Shown here: positions 1 to 9,339 of the stretch, piece after piece
How positions within the stretch are numbered: the stretch's first letter is position 1
Layout of the letters: the number at the start of each line of letters is the position of its first letter
Assembly: GCF_000313135.1 (NCBI RefSeq)
Contig: NW_004457532.1
Coordinates: 297,155 to 361,154 of the forward strand
Reading direction: 5' to 3'
DNA: 64,000 nt
DNA from: Acanthamoeba castellanii str. Neff
Lineage: Eukaryota; Discosea; Longamoebia; Acanthamoebidae
Program-made: the position numbers and the translations under genes
Notes under the pieces: model-generated
The model's input: only the letters and a program-made list of their open reading frames with translations
The model's database searches: none
What the model was told of the DNA's origin: nothing

Positions 1-255
1 TACTACCTCTCCTTCTGTGCTGCCCTTTACTCCAGCTTTGTCTGCCTCTCCTCTACCCCCATAGCAGAGGGCAACATCTCCTCTCTCACCAACTGGCTCC
101 TCACCTTCCACTCTAAATTCCTGGAGGAGTCAGATCTCACAGCCATCACTTCCTTCCTACAAGGCCTAACTTCACATCCTGCCCTTGCCCCTCTCACACC
201 CAAGACCAGCTCCTCCTCTTCTGGTCCATGGAAAGTGTGGAAGTCCATTGGCTAA
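1..255 (+). CDS. 3' end of an unidentified protein, partial at window edge
   Basis: Frame 1 is open from the first base to a TAA at 253-255, giving 84 residues that end in WKVWKSIG. The stretch is rich in Ser, Thr, Leu and Pro, with a Ser run near the end. I do not recognise the family. Its base composition matches the AT-richer mobile-element region that follows, so it may be the tail of another element-encoded protein rather than a host gene. The 5' part lies outside the window. Confidence 0.4.
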   Translation, partial: YYLSFCAALYSSFVCLSSTPIAEGNISSLTNWLLTFHSKFLEESDLTAITSFLQGLTSHPALAPLTPKTSSSSSGPWKVWKSIG

Positions 256-489
256 TGTTTCCCTCCACTCTGTTCTGTTCCTCATTTCAACAAAATACAT
301 TAGCCCTTTTTTACACTTATGCCTTGAAATTCTTCATTGCCCCCATCTGCTTTTACCATGACCTACACCATTTTTCCCTGTTTTGCCACTCTCTGTACAT
401 ATTTTGCCAAAACCACTCACACACCATGTTCAAAAAAGTACTGCTTTCGCTGCACATACACATATATCACTTGTACAGATTTTACTTTA

Positions 490-530
490 CAAAAGGTGCC
501 ACTGGCACCTTTTTCTGGACACAGTGTTTA
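490..530 (+). repeat. Inverted repeat arm 1, containing a perfect palindrome
   Basis: The reverse complement of 490-530 aligns with 2561-2601 at roughly 33 of 41 positions. Inside this arm, 491-501 and 503-513 are perfect inverted copies of an 11-base word (AAAAGGTGCCA) around one central base. The two arms lie about 2.1 kb apart and could be ends of a non-autonomous element. No target-site duplication was established. Confidence 0.55.
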
Positions 531-601
531 TGTGTGTTCTGGAATGCATTGACAATTCCATTAATTAACCATATGATTGGCTTATGATATTGTTGACAGT
601 C

Positions 602-690
602 CCTGATGTGCATTGGGAATTTTATTTGTTGACAATTCCAAATGTGCATTGGGAGCTTCAACTTGTCCAGAGTCCCACAATGTGCATTGG
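602..690 (+). repeat. ATGTGCATTGG repeat cluster and inverted repeat arm 2
   Basis: The word ATGTGCATTGG occurs at 606-616, 642-652 and 680-690, spaced 36-38 bases, and again at 3611-3621. In addition, 602-633 matches the reverse complement of 3629-3660 at 28 of 32 positions. The right-hand copy contains its own perfect palindrome, with 7-base arms around CA at 3645-3660. Such paired words are typical of transposon ends or hairpin-rich elements; the function is not known. Confidence 0.55.
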
Positions 691-2560
691 TATTTTTACT
701 GGTCAACAGGCACACCACATGTGCATAAAGCTGTGCTAGTGTTGAAGGATGTGGCATTTGTAACTTGCGCCAGTTTCTGATGTGCATTTTACTCCACAAC
801 CACCATGCATAGGCAATTTCTTAGTTGTCATTGACAAACACAAATATCTAGTATTCCTTGCTAATGTTACTGCTGTACACAACAGAAATACATGGTATTC
901 CTTGTGTCTGTTAGAGCTGTTGCTTTTTGGAATACAGTTTAAAAGCCCAGGTTGTGGCCATAGTTTCTTATCTACAACATGTCAACACATCCAGCACAAC
1001 ACCACACCATCTTGAAGAGGACCTGGCATCCTCAATTCTTGACTCTCTCTTTACACTGTCACTTCAGCCTGTTCCTCACACCCCAAGAAAACAACTACTA
1101 TGCACTGCAGAGCAACACACACCTAAAAAACACAGGACCCTGGTCACTGCTGACACACTTCAGGCCCTTCACATTTGAATTGCTGCATGTCTTTTTGCCT
1201 CTCTCACTTCACATCTGATGAATTGATGGCCATTTCTGCCCCCTATGCAGAGAGGAATGAGCATGAGTGAACTCAATTCTTGAACAACACAATGTCTGTC
1301 ACCTGCACTTCTCTGGTACCCTTATGCCACTTCAAGTTGCGACTCAATGGCTTGCCTGTCTGCCTCACTGCTTTTGAAGGTGCAGCACCATTCCTCCTTT
1401 GATATTGCCACCCATTTCTGTTATTGCTGCTACCATTTTACATTTATCCTTCCACCTCTAGGCTCATGGCTTCAGTCACACCAAGTGGCGTTCAGCTCTT
1501 CAGGTGGTTATTGTTGGAGGCTGGGTACCTATGACACCTGTGGCCACCAACAGCCTTCTAATGCAACCACCAACTCACACCTAACTTGTGGTGATTTGAA
1601 ATGAGAGGTCACAAATGACTGGAATTTTTGTTGTGCTAAAATCATGTGAGATTTGACATTTTTGATTTATAGGGCAGTTTTGAAGATTTGGAGCTGCACA
1701 TGTGATTTTGACATGCTAGACTGCTGCATATAAGTGATATTGAGAGACTTGAGATGAAAATGATTTCATAAAAACTTGGAATTTGTGGAGTTAAAAGTGA
1801 TTTTAGCAGTGTGAAATGGAGTGGAATTTTAACTTCAGGAATAGTGCTCTAATTCAGCACAAATGTGAAGAATGAAGTTTAGTGCATGTGTGCAACTGAC
1901 TGAATATGGTGTGAGGTTGTACATGAACTGGAAGTGAGGGCAGCATGTTGGCCACTGATTATGGAATTGATGGAGGGGGTGAAAGCAAAAGCAAGGTGCA
2001 TTTTGAGGTTGTTCCAAGGAGCACTGACACAAAACAAGGTAGAGTCAGATTTTACTTTGTGCCAACACATCTGTGATAAACAAACAAATGGTAGGTCAAA
2101 TGCGTAGTCATCATGTATGTGTACACAATAAAGTAAGCATCCAGTTTTACAGTTTTTGTTGTTGTGTTTGTGTATGTGATACAACTTTTGAGATGGGTTG
2201 GAGCGAGCACTTGTCATGGAGGTTCAAAAGGTACATCAAGAGGTTTGCCCAGTCAGCCCAATGTGCCATATGTGGGGCACTGTAACAAACCTCAGGTGCT
2301 GTGTGCAATATGCAACACCAACAACTTACTTCCTTCTTTTTCCCCTCCTGAGTGGCTCAGGATCAAGCAGTTCTTTGGTGTGGGTTGGGCTAAGGTGACC
2401 AGAGTCTTTGTCCAGATCAGGCCAGTCTTTCTGCATGCTAAGAAGCTGTGACTGGAGCGCAGGTCTCATCTGGTTGTTGAGATCCAGTGAAACATCTGCA
2501 CACATGAGGGAATTGTAGGAGGCAGAGGTGGGTGGGTCAGCAGTCAAGTGGTAGGACCCA

Positions 2561-2601
2561 TCAACACTGTGTCTGGAAAAAGGTGATAGTGGTACTTTTA
2601 A
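2561..2601 (-). repeat. Inverted repeat partner of 490-530
   Basis: About 80 percent identical to the reverse complement of 490-530. It lies just downstream of the minus-strand DUF7869 relic, so it may mark the outer edge of that element or of a smaller element inserted beside it. Confidence 0.5.
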
Positions 2602-2676
2602 ATGAAACTAAAAACAGGTGTACATGAGATAAAAACACTGCAGAATTTGAATGTACACAGAGAAGAGAAGTTTTAT

Positions 2677-4151
2677 TTACAGGTGTCTAAATATTTCTTG
2701 AAGGGTGGGTGGGGGAACTCCAGTGTTGGCGTTAAAGTCAAAGCCACAAGCTAAAACAGACCCCATTGGAACAGTGCTTTCTGAGCCATGGTCAGTCCAG
2801 TGCCATTAGTGAAGTTCCACCAGTGGACATGGAGCCTCTTATGGAGAACACTGATGATCTTGCATATCCAAAAGTCCTGAGTGTCTTCATCAGCATCAGC
2901 CTGGACAGCAACCCACTGACCAGGAGCAAAGTTGAAATGTTGGACTTGGGGTGTAGTCCATGTGTGGACAACCTTGACCCTGGTTTGGAGATGGAACAAT
3001 GGACCATCAAGGAGAGGATTAGTGATGGGGTGAGTTGTGAGTCCATCAAAAATCAAGTTATCACAGGTGGGTTGGGAGCTTGAAACAAGAGCCTCATGTG
3101 CTTCAAAGATATCAGCCCACTCACTAAGCTCAGACTCAAGGAACAGTGGAGCATGGCAGTTGTCAGCCAACTCAGTAAGCACTTCAGGCGGAAATTGCTG
3201 AGGAGGGATAGTGAAAGGTGCTCCTGATATGGTTTGTGTAAGTTGTGATATCTTTTGGTAGGGTGTGTGCAACTTAGTGAGGAGGAAGGGGAGCAAACCA
3301 GTCAGAATGGATGTGAGAAGCTGGTGTGGCTCAGAGTAGGCTCCTTGGGTGTGGTAGGCTTTGTCCCAGATCACTGGTTTGCCTGAAGCATCACAGAAAA
3401 AATGGAAAACATGGGGGGTGGAGTGACCAGTCAGGCCATGCATGTGATTTCCAAGCCAGCTCTTCCAGTCCCAAACAGTTTCAAGGGTATGCAGGGAAGG
3501 AGCTGGGCTGGTGGATTGGTAAGCCTGCTCAAGAAAACCTGAAAGTTGACTGAAATTTGAAGATGAAGTTAGGAAGGTGAACAAAAAGGGGCAATCATTA
3601 ATGCTGACAGATGTGCATTGGGTAATGAGTCAACAAATAAAAAACCTGATGCACATCAGGAAAACAATCAACACAAAAAAAGAGTGATGACCATTACCTT
3701 GGGGTGTGAATGGAAGAGGTATGGAACTTTGTCTGAGCAGTGGAGAAGAGCTGGTCAATGTCTTCATGTGTATGCCCAACCAACAGAAAGCTCAGGTAGA
3801 CCTCTTGGAACATATCTAGGCTGACCAGGAGACTGAGGAAGGCAAGCATGAAGACATTCTTGTTCTCAGCAGCACAATTGTCAGCCTGCAGGTAGAGGAT
3901 AGAAGGGTGAGTGTTGGAGGTGGTGTTAGTCAAAAGGCGAGTTCAGATGTGGTGAAAGAGTGTGGAGATGACAAGGTTAGCATCTTTTGGCCAAAAGGGC
4001 TGAGGGTGTAGAAAGAGGTGTTTGCCATGGCTGTGGTCAATGAGACCACCAAGAACCATGGTGAACCGCCCAGCTGATGCTGGACAAGCACTACCAAAGC
4101 ATCTGAGGCTTCACTGTGCTCATTGAGAAGGAGTTCCTCAGCTTCAGACAT
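2677..4151 (-). pseudogene. DUF7869-type mobile-element protein, degraded minus-strand copy
   Basis: On the minus strand, pieces in different frames read in order. They are: MVLGGLIDHSHGKHLFLHP near 4060; DNCAAENKNVFMLAFLSLL then LSFLLVGHTHEDIDQLFS at about 3880-3750; and a long C-terminal part (HVFHFFCDASGKPVIWDKAY onward) from 3584. The DNCxxENKN and GHTHEDIDQ signatures are those of the DUF7869 domain, which recurs in multicopy, apparently mobile genes of many eukaryotes. Frame changes occur near 3930 and near 2805. Beyond the second, the frame continues as SVLACGFDFNANTGVP to a TAA at 2677-2679, as in the plus-strand copy at 5629-7126. A splice between 3700 and 3600 is likely. It is called a pseudogene because of the frame breaks. 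The biochemical role of the domain is not established to my knowledge. Confidence 0.7.
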
Positions 4152-4927
4152 AAATTTGATGAGTGATACAGCATGTGATCACACACACTCACCTTCTCCC
4201 ACATTCTGTCATTGGCAGTGGTCAGATGCCTTGGGAGTTATTGTTTATGCTGTGAGATTCTCATTCCATTTCAATTAGGGAAGTGGCAGGTTGTACCAAA
4301 CTCTTCCTCATTTGTTCTGTCCATTCACATCCTCAAGAAGGAAGCAGACAATAAAGGGCTTGGTGGTGAGGAAACCACCACGACACTGTCAACAATGGAG
4401 TGCAGAAGGGGACAAACACCAGTGACAGTGACTGGGCTATGTCACTCTGGAAGAGGGTGATATGAGTGGACACTGGAACATGCAACATCTTGAATTAAGG
4501 GCTTTACCAAAAACAATGCATTTGCAAACATCCACCTTTCACCATGAATGCCAATGGAGCGTTGATGGTTATAATGCACATCATCTCACCCATGAAGACA
4601 GTGAAATTTCAGAGTGGGCTGTCACCATTGGTGGCCTTGATCCTAACACTTTTTAAGAAATGTCTGCAAAAAAGCTCATTGGTTGAGCATAGTCCTTTTA
4701 AGGCTGAACATGGTGCAATGGTCATTTTTCTGGAAGGAGAGCGACCTCAAGAAGAAGAGCCTCAGCAAACTTCAAAACATGTGCACAGTACATCAATAGC
4801 ACAGTTTGTTTAATGAAAGTAGTGTGATTTAATTGAATCATGTGTCTTGCACTTCAGAATTACTTTGCAAGTGTGGCAGAGGTGGAGAAGAACAAGACAA
4901 AACTGACTGAATTGGTATGCACCATCC

Positions 4928-5005
4928 CATTGTGTATGTGTATGTGATGAAATCTTATTAGCATTTATAGACACAATTTCATTGTGTATGTGTATGTGAT
5001 GAAAT
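4928..5005. repeat. Two 26-base direct repeats 52 bases apart
   Basis: The 26 bases at 4928-4953 recur exactly at 4980-5005 (core TGTGTATGTGTATGTGATGA). The motif is related to the TGTATGTGTACACAATA word found at 2114-2130 and 5171-5187, so the whole set forms one repeat family in the mobile-element region. Confidence 0.7.
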
Positions 5006-5164
5006 ATCATTTTAAATATACAATAAAACTAAGTTTATGCCATCCTTTCATTTTGTGGTGTTGTCCCATCATAATAACAGTTGTTTCATTATACTCCATA
5101 ATTCCATTATATTCAACATATTTACTCTTATAATCAATTATAACCACCATTTTATATAAGTAAT

Positions 5165-5188
5165 CTATTGTGTATGTGTACACAATAG
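5165..5188. repeat. Perfect palindrome upstream of the plus-strand element gene
   Basis: CTATTGTGTA at 5165-5174 is followed by TGTG and then by its exact reverse complement at 5179-5188. The right part of the motif also occurs at 2114-2130. It sits 22 bases before the probable start codon at 5211, so it could be a transposase-binding or promoter element. Confidence 0.6.
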
Positions 5189-5210
5189 AACAACTGATAT
5201 ATTCTCATCA

Positions 5211-5515
5211 ATGAAGATCATTCTTGACTCTCAGCAGACCATACCTGAGACTCAAGAGCAAGAATCTGAAAAAAATAGCACCACTGGAGCCAGCTCCATC
5301 ACAGAGATGTCACAAGATTTGCTTGGAGCACTGGTACCTTTATAGGTAAGTGTGTTTGATTTTGAATGAAATGTAGTCCTTTGTAAATCTCACCAATCCT
5401 GTACTTTCTTCAGGTTGAAGTGACAGCCCAAACAAGACCTGCCAGAGAGGAGCAAGTAACCCTGCCACCTGCCATGGCCACTGATGAGGAGCTGTTGAAG
5501 CTCCTGAAGGAGGTA
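5211..5515 (+). CDS. Probable N-terminal exons of the plus-strand DUF7869 element gene
   Basis: ATG at 5211 opens a 44-codon frame (MKIILDSQQTIPETQEQE...) that closes at a TAG just before a strong GTAAGT. If the GT at GGAGCACTG/GTACC is the donor and TTCTTCAG/GTTGAAG (about 5413) the acceptor, the frame continues as VEVTAQTRPAREEQV... to LLKLLKE and a second donor (GTATAA) near 5515. Acidic, Gln/Thr-rich N-termini without known motifs would fit the unconserved start of a mobile-element protein. Identity is inferred from position and strand. The assembly gap at 5608 prevents linking it to the next exon. Confidence 0.45.
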
Positions 5516-5607
5516 TAACTTGCAGTCATTTGCAATGAGAGGTCCAGTCATTTTGAAAAGTTGTGTTATCAAAACCATTTTTATGAGCTTAAACTCACAA
5601 ACAAAAT

Positions 5608-5628
5608 NNNNNNNNNNNNNNNNNNNNN
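5608..5628. other. Assembly gap (21 N)
   Basis: Twenty-one undetermined bases lie inside the plus-strand element copy. Short flanking words (CTTGCAG before, TGCAAGTTACC after) suggest repeats caused the break. True length and order across the gap are unknown. Confidence 0.95.
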
Positions 5629-7126
5629 TGCAAGTTACCTGTGGCTTGCCAGATTTTTTTGATGTCATTGGTGATCACTTACCTGATCCAACTATCCACT
5701 TACCCATCTCTCTCACCTGGTGAGAGGTCCACTCTATGTGTTCTAATGCCCACACATATTCACACTCTCTTCCCACATGTTAAGCTTCCCAAACATTCTT
5801 GCTTGGGCAAGTGCTCTGTGTGCATCAAGTTTGCCCAGCAGCTCCTCCAAGCCAAGAGCCCCCTTGAGGCATCCCAGTTTGCACAGGCAAGAGCTCACCA
5901 TCTCTCCTTGTCTGCTGCAGAGAGGTTCAGTTACAAGGAATGATGTCATCATGCAAAGAGCTGCCACTACATGAGCATGATCATTGATTACTCCAACCCC
6001 CTCCCACCTTCCATTGCCCACCCATTACCCTGTTCCTAAGGTGTGGATGCAGGTAACAGGTTCACTATGGTGCTAGGTGGTATCATTGATCATGCCCAGG
6101 GCAAACACCTTTTCCTCCACCCAGCCTTTTTGGCCCAAGGATGCTAACCTTGTTATCTCCACACTCTTTCACCACATTCATGGACACATTCTCAGCTGTA
6201 CAATGCCACACTCACACCCATCAATCCTCTACCAAGTCGACAACTGTGCTGGCAACAAGAATGTCTACATGCTAACAGTTCTCTCTCTGCTCATCAGCCT
6301 TGATGTGTTTCAGGAGATCTACTTGAGCTTCCTTCTTGTTGGGCACACACATGAGGATATTGATCTATCACTGGTCACTCTTGAACCTCACATTTTTCAT
6401 TTCTTTTGTGATTCCACAGGAGAGCCTGTAATCAGAGACAAGGCATACCACACACAAGGGGAGTGGTCAGAGCCATACCAACTCCTCACCTCCACACCAC
6501 AAGGTGTGTACCATCTTTTCACCTGTGCCACAATGACTGCACTGAGCTTTTCCTCCACACCAGGTGCTCCATACCTCATCCCCCCACAACCCTTTCCACC
6601 TGAAGTCATCACTGACTTCACTGAGAACTGCATTGCCCCTCTCTTCCTTGACTCTGAACTCAAGGAATGGGCAGACATCTTTGAAGCTCATGCAGCCTTA
6701 ACTAGCTCTTCCCACCCTACCTGAAATTCCTCCATTTTTGAAGGCCTCACTGCTCACCCTCAAACTAATCCTCTACTGGACAGCCCTCTCTTCCACCTAC
6801 AGACTAGGGTCAAAGTTGTTCAGTCTAACACTTTATCTAATGCCCAGTGCTTCAACTTCACCCCTGGACTTTGGGTAGCTGTCCATGCTGACTCTGATGA
6901 GGATACACAGGACTTTTGGATTGCAAAGATCATTGCAGTGCAGTGGAAGAGGCTCAACATCCACTGGTGGAACTTTGCCAATGGTCACTGGGCTGACCAT
7001 GGCACTAAAGGCAGTGTACCCATTGGCTCTGTTCTTGCTTGTGGCTTCTCATTCCACCCCAACTCTGGTGTCCCCACTCAGGTGCTGTTGGAACTGATGT
7101 TGTGTAGTATATCTCCTCCCCGATAA
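5629..7126 (+). pseudogene. DUF7869-type mobile-element protein, degraded plus-strand copy
   Basis: This copy is inverted relative to 2677-4151. Recognisable blocks in order are: LPDFFDVIGDHLPDP (about 5650-5700); a Cys-rich block HSCLGKCSVCIKF with a following SLSAAERFSY (about 5790-5930); IIDYSNPLPPSIAHP (about 5985); MVLGGIIDHAQGKH (about 6067); DNCAGNKNVY with FLLVGHTHEDIDLS (6240-6370); the FHFFCDSTGEPVIRDKAY block; and a C-terminal VKVVQ...TQDFWIAKII...IHWWNFANG region to a TAA at 7124-7126. Breaks: the frame closes at 5941, the reading shifts near 6110, the DNC motif has lost one residue, and a TGA at 6721-6723 replaces a codon that is Cys in the other copy. The similarity to the other copy is clear at protein level, and both are dead. 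Confidence 0.7.
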
Positions 7127-7313
7127 ATTTATTTGCACCGCCACATTTTGTAGGCCAATGGGGAGACACCCAGGAACAAATGTTCCCCAGTGGACATACC
7201 AGAAATTCCGCGCAAGCGTTTTATTAGGGATTGGTTCTTTTTGTCGGGCGCCCGACATTTTCCCACACAGCGGAGGATAGACACAAGCTCAGACCAACTG
7301 CACACTCACGAGC

Positions 7314-8109
7314 ATGCAGGCCTGCTTCAAGTGGTTGGCTGTGGTGGTGATTGTGTGCGCGCTCTGCACAGCCGCCTCGAATGGAGCCGAACTTTTTTTA
7401 GCTCAGTACCAAGACAGCGGATGTTCAGTCCTCGTGGAGAACTACCAGGTCCAGCCTGACGGGAACTGCACGCCAAGCCAACAAAGCGGCTTCTATTCGT
7501 TCGCCACTGACGTCGCCAACGCCACAGCTGCCAAGTACGTGTCAATACAAGATATCAGAGATCAGTTATCGCCTTGAAGGTTGTTTTCTCATTTGGTTAT
7601 GGGTATAGGTATCGCTACGCTTGTGACTCCCAGTGTGCGGACTGCCTGGTTCAAGGGACGACAGTCTTCGGGCACTGCAACTCTATCTTTCCAGCATTCG
7701 GTTATTCGGCGATCTGGCGTGCTCAGCCTGCCAAGTTGCAGGTCGAGTCCTTCTCTGACGCACGATGCGCCACCCTCCTGCCCGAGCTGAGCGGTGTCTT
7801 CGCCAGTGGCGTGTGCATGGCCGGCAAAGAGCTGAACTCGCGCTACTCCTTGGTGAATGGAGAGAAGGGACAACCGCTGGTCCTGTACAGCCTTCGATGC
7901 CCCCACACTGACTGTTCTCTTTGCTACCCATATGGCCAGGCTCAACTCAACACCTGCTTCCAAGTCGGTATGATACTTGCCGCCGCATATGTTCCAATAT
8001 CACTACCCTTGAATAACCATTCTTCATCTTCTTGATACGAATCAATCAACTAATACCAACTTCAGCCCCCTGGCTCGCCAGATGGGCAAAGGTGAGCATC
8101 GTAAACTGA
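7314..8109 (+). CDS. Small secreted cysteine-rich protein, three exons
   Basis: The first 24 residues form a classical signal peptide (MQACFKWLAVVVIVCALCTA, then ASNG). The mature part of about 183 residues has some 14 Cys, including CDSQCADCL and CPHTDCSLC, suggesting a disulphide-bonded extracellular or lysosomal protein. Exons read as 7314-7534, 7609-7967 and 8066-8109. Phases fit (221, 359 and 44 nt; 207 codons plus TGA), with donors GTACGT and GTATGA. The last exon ends LARWAKVSIVN. If the second intron were retained the protein would instead end at 8035. No family is recognised. It is the first host-like gene after the AT-rich mobile region. Confidence 0.65.
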
Positions 8110-8120
8110 ACCACTGCGGC

Positions 8121-8203
8121 GATGGACGACATGCGACTCCCAACGTGCGGTGGACGACATGCGACGCCGGCGGACGATGGACGACATGCGACTCCCAACA
8201 TGC
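8121..8203 (+). repeat. GATGGACGACATGCGACTCC direct repeats
   Basis: A 28-base word at 8121-8148 recurs at 8176-8203 with one mismatch, and a truncated copy (TGGACGACATGCGACG) lies between at 8151-8166. The repeats sit in the short intergenic space between the secreted-protein gene and the minus-strand unknown ORF. Confidence 0.75.
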
Positions 8204-8250
8204 AACATCCTCCTTCCCTTGTTCCCCTGCTCACTTCGAAGGTTGACCAA

Positions 8251-8802
8251 CTATGACTTTTTCGCCTTTGTCGGCTCGGTTTGCACGATTGGTGGTCTGG
8301 AGTCGAGAACGAGTGGCGCGGACGGTCTTGGTTGGGCGGCTTGACCTGGCGTGCCGTCATCGCCGGTCGTGTCTTGGGTCGCTTCTCTGAGGGGCATCTT
8401 GGCCGTAGCGATCCAATCTCCTGCCCCCTGGTCGTCTCTGGGTTGATCGACACGCTTGCGCTTCCCTGCTTGGCCGCCGCGACGCTTGGTCTGATCGGCG
8501 ATGGTCGGAACGAACGTATCCTCGCGCAGCATGCAGTGGCGGTCGTGCGCCTGCGCGGCACGATCCCACGCGAGCGTCTTCTCCTCCATCGCGGCTCGGG
8601 TCGCGTTGACGGCCTGGCAAAACTTGATGACGGCGTTGCATCGGATCCATCGGCGGGCAAGCGCTCTCTTTGGCAGATGCTGCTCAAAGAATATGCGACG
8701 GGTGTGGGGTGGAAGCGTCTCGTTGATGGTGCGACCGACGATCTTCGTGCGCTTGTCGTTCTCGTCGTCAGGGTTGACGCGCTCGATGCGCGTCTTGGGC
8801 AT
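8251..8802 (-). CDS. Hypothetical basic protein next to a dUTPase relic
   Basis: An ATG at 8800-8802 (MPKTRIERVNPDDENDKRTK...) opens 183 codons to a stop at 8251, ending in KAKKS. The protein is hydrophilic and basic, with a block GRTINETLPPHTRRIFFEQH and a Lys/Arg-rich segment GKRKRVDQPRDD. The same frame is open upstream into the dUTPase remnant, so it could be the C-terminal part of a larger dUTPase-containing protein or a separate reading. I recognise no family. The frame has the GC-rich composition of the surroundings. It may itself be part of a decayed insert. Confidence 0.35.
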   Translation of the reverse strand: MPKTRIERVNPDDENDKRTKIVGRTINETLPPHTRRIFFEQHLPKRALARRWIRCNAVIKFCQAVNATRAAMEEKTLAWDRAAQAHDRHCMLREDTFVPTIADQTKRRGGQAGKRKRVDQPRDDQGAGDWIATAKMPLREATQDTTGDDGTPGQAAQPRPSAPLVLDSRPPIVQTEPTKAKKS

Positions 8803-8852
8803 AGGCAATCGCTGGTCGCCGACCTGCCGGTAGGCCAGCTTCTTGGCAGAAA

Positions 8853-9215
8853 GCAGCGCCGAGCCAGACACTCGCCGAGCGTGCGAGTCCGCAGCTCCAG
8901 CCAAACACCCGGCAGATCCACAAGCATCCATCGCGTGCTCGATCACGAACGCTCGACCCAACACCCTATCGGCTTGGCGATGCGGAAATCGACGTCGCAG
9001 TGATTGTAGAGCGACACAAACACCTCGCCTCAGTAGCCGGCATCGACGACGCCCGCGCCGACGCAGATGCCGTTGTGTTTGCTCAGTCCCGACCGCGACG
9101 CGATGCGACCGTAAGTGCCATCGGGCGCCGCAACGGCGATGCCAGTGGCACCAGTATTCTTCCTCTGGCTGGTACGATGATGTCGACTCAGAGCCAGCAT
9201 CGGTTTTGGGTGAAA
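8853..9215 (-). pseudogene. dUTP diphosphatase (dUTPase) relic
   Basis: dUTPase hydrolyses dUTP to dUMP and pyrophosphate. Reading the minus strand from 9215 gives the trimeric-dUTPase motifs in order but in different frames. They are: KTDAGSE (motif 1); [14 protein letters not shown]; then, one base out of frame, [22 protein letters not shown] (motif 2); [14 protein letters not shown] and GEVFVSLYNH (motif 3); and FRIAKPIG. These are followed, in another frame, by a weak FVIEHAMDA segment and HARRVSGSAL in place of the Gly-rich last motif. A TGA at 9030-9032 sits where the family normally has Arg in DAGYRGEV. One stop and at least two frame changes in a protein this short mean it is not functional. 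The source could be an old host copy or DNA from a virus of amoebae; the sequence does not decide. Confidence 0.75.
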
Positions 9216-9339
9216 AAATGTAGTTGTAGGTTACAGCTAGCTTCTCCTCTTCCTCTTCCTCTTTCTCTTTCTCCTCCTTCCTCCCGGCCCCAGCTGCTTC
9301 CTTGCCTTGGGCGCCTTCGGTCAGTCTCTCGTTTTCCGG

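Larger units (their letters stand above)
256..2676. other. AT-rich region with short repeats, no convincing gene
   Basis: Only short, low-quality reading frames occur on either strand. The stretch holds a palindrome and inverted repeats (about 490-633) that recur in reverse orientation at 2561-2601 and 3629-3660. It also has several ATGTGCATTGG copies and a 17-base word, at 2114-2130, that recurs at 5171-5187. It is best read as degenerate transposon or repeat sequence. Confidence 0.5.
4152..5210. other. AT-rich spacer between the two inverted DUF7869 copies
   Basis: No gene is recognised here. Short frames on the plus strand (4462-4656 and 4544-4813) have no family signature and may be decayed element exons. 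The stretch ends in the direct repeats at 4928-5005 and the palindrome at 5165-5188. Confidence 0.4.

Noticed and set aside
482..799. Minus-strand frame with repeated LPMHIWNCQQ-like words
   Set aside because: The repetition comes from the ATGTGCATTGG DNA repeats, and the frame has no family features.
7574..8035. Alternative C-terminus of the secreted protein, reading through to NNHSSSS
   Set aside because: A donor (GTCG/GTATGA) and acceptor (CTTCAG/CCCC) of matching phase give a better-ended third exon. Kept only as an alternative.
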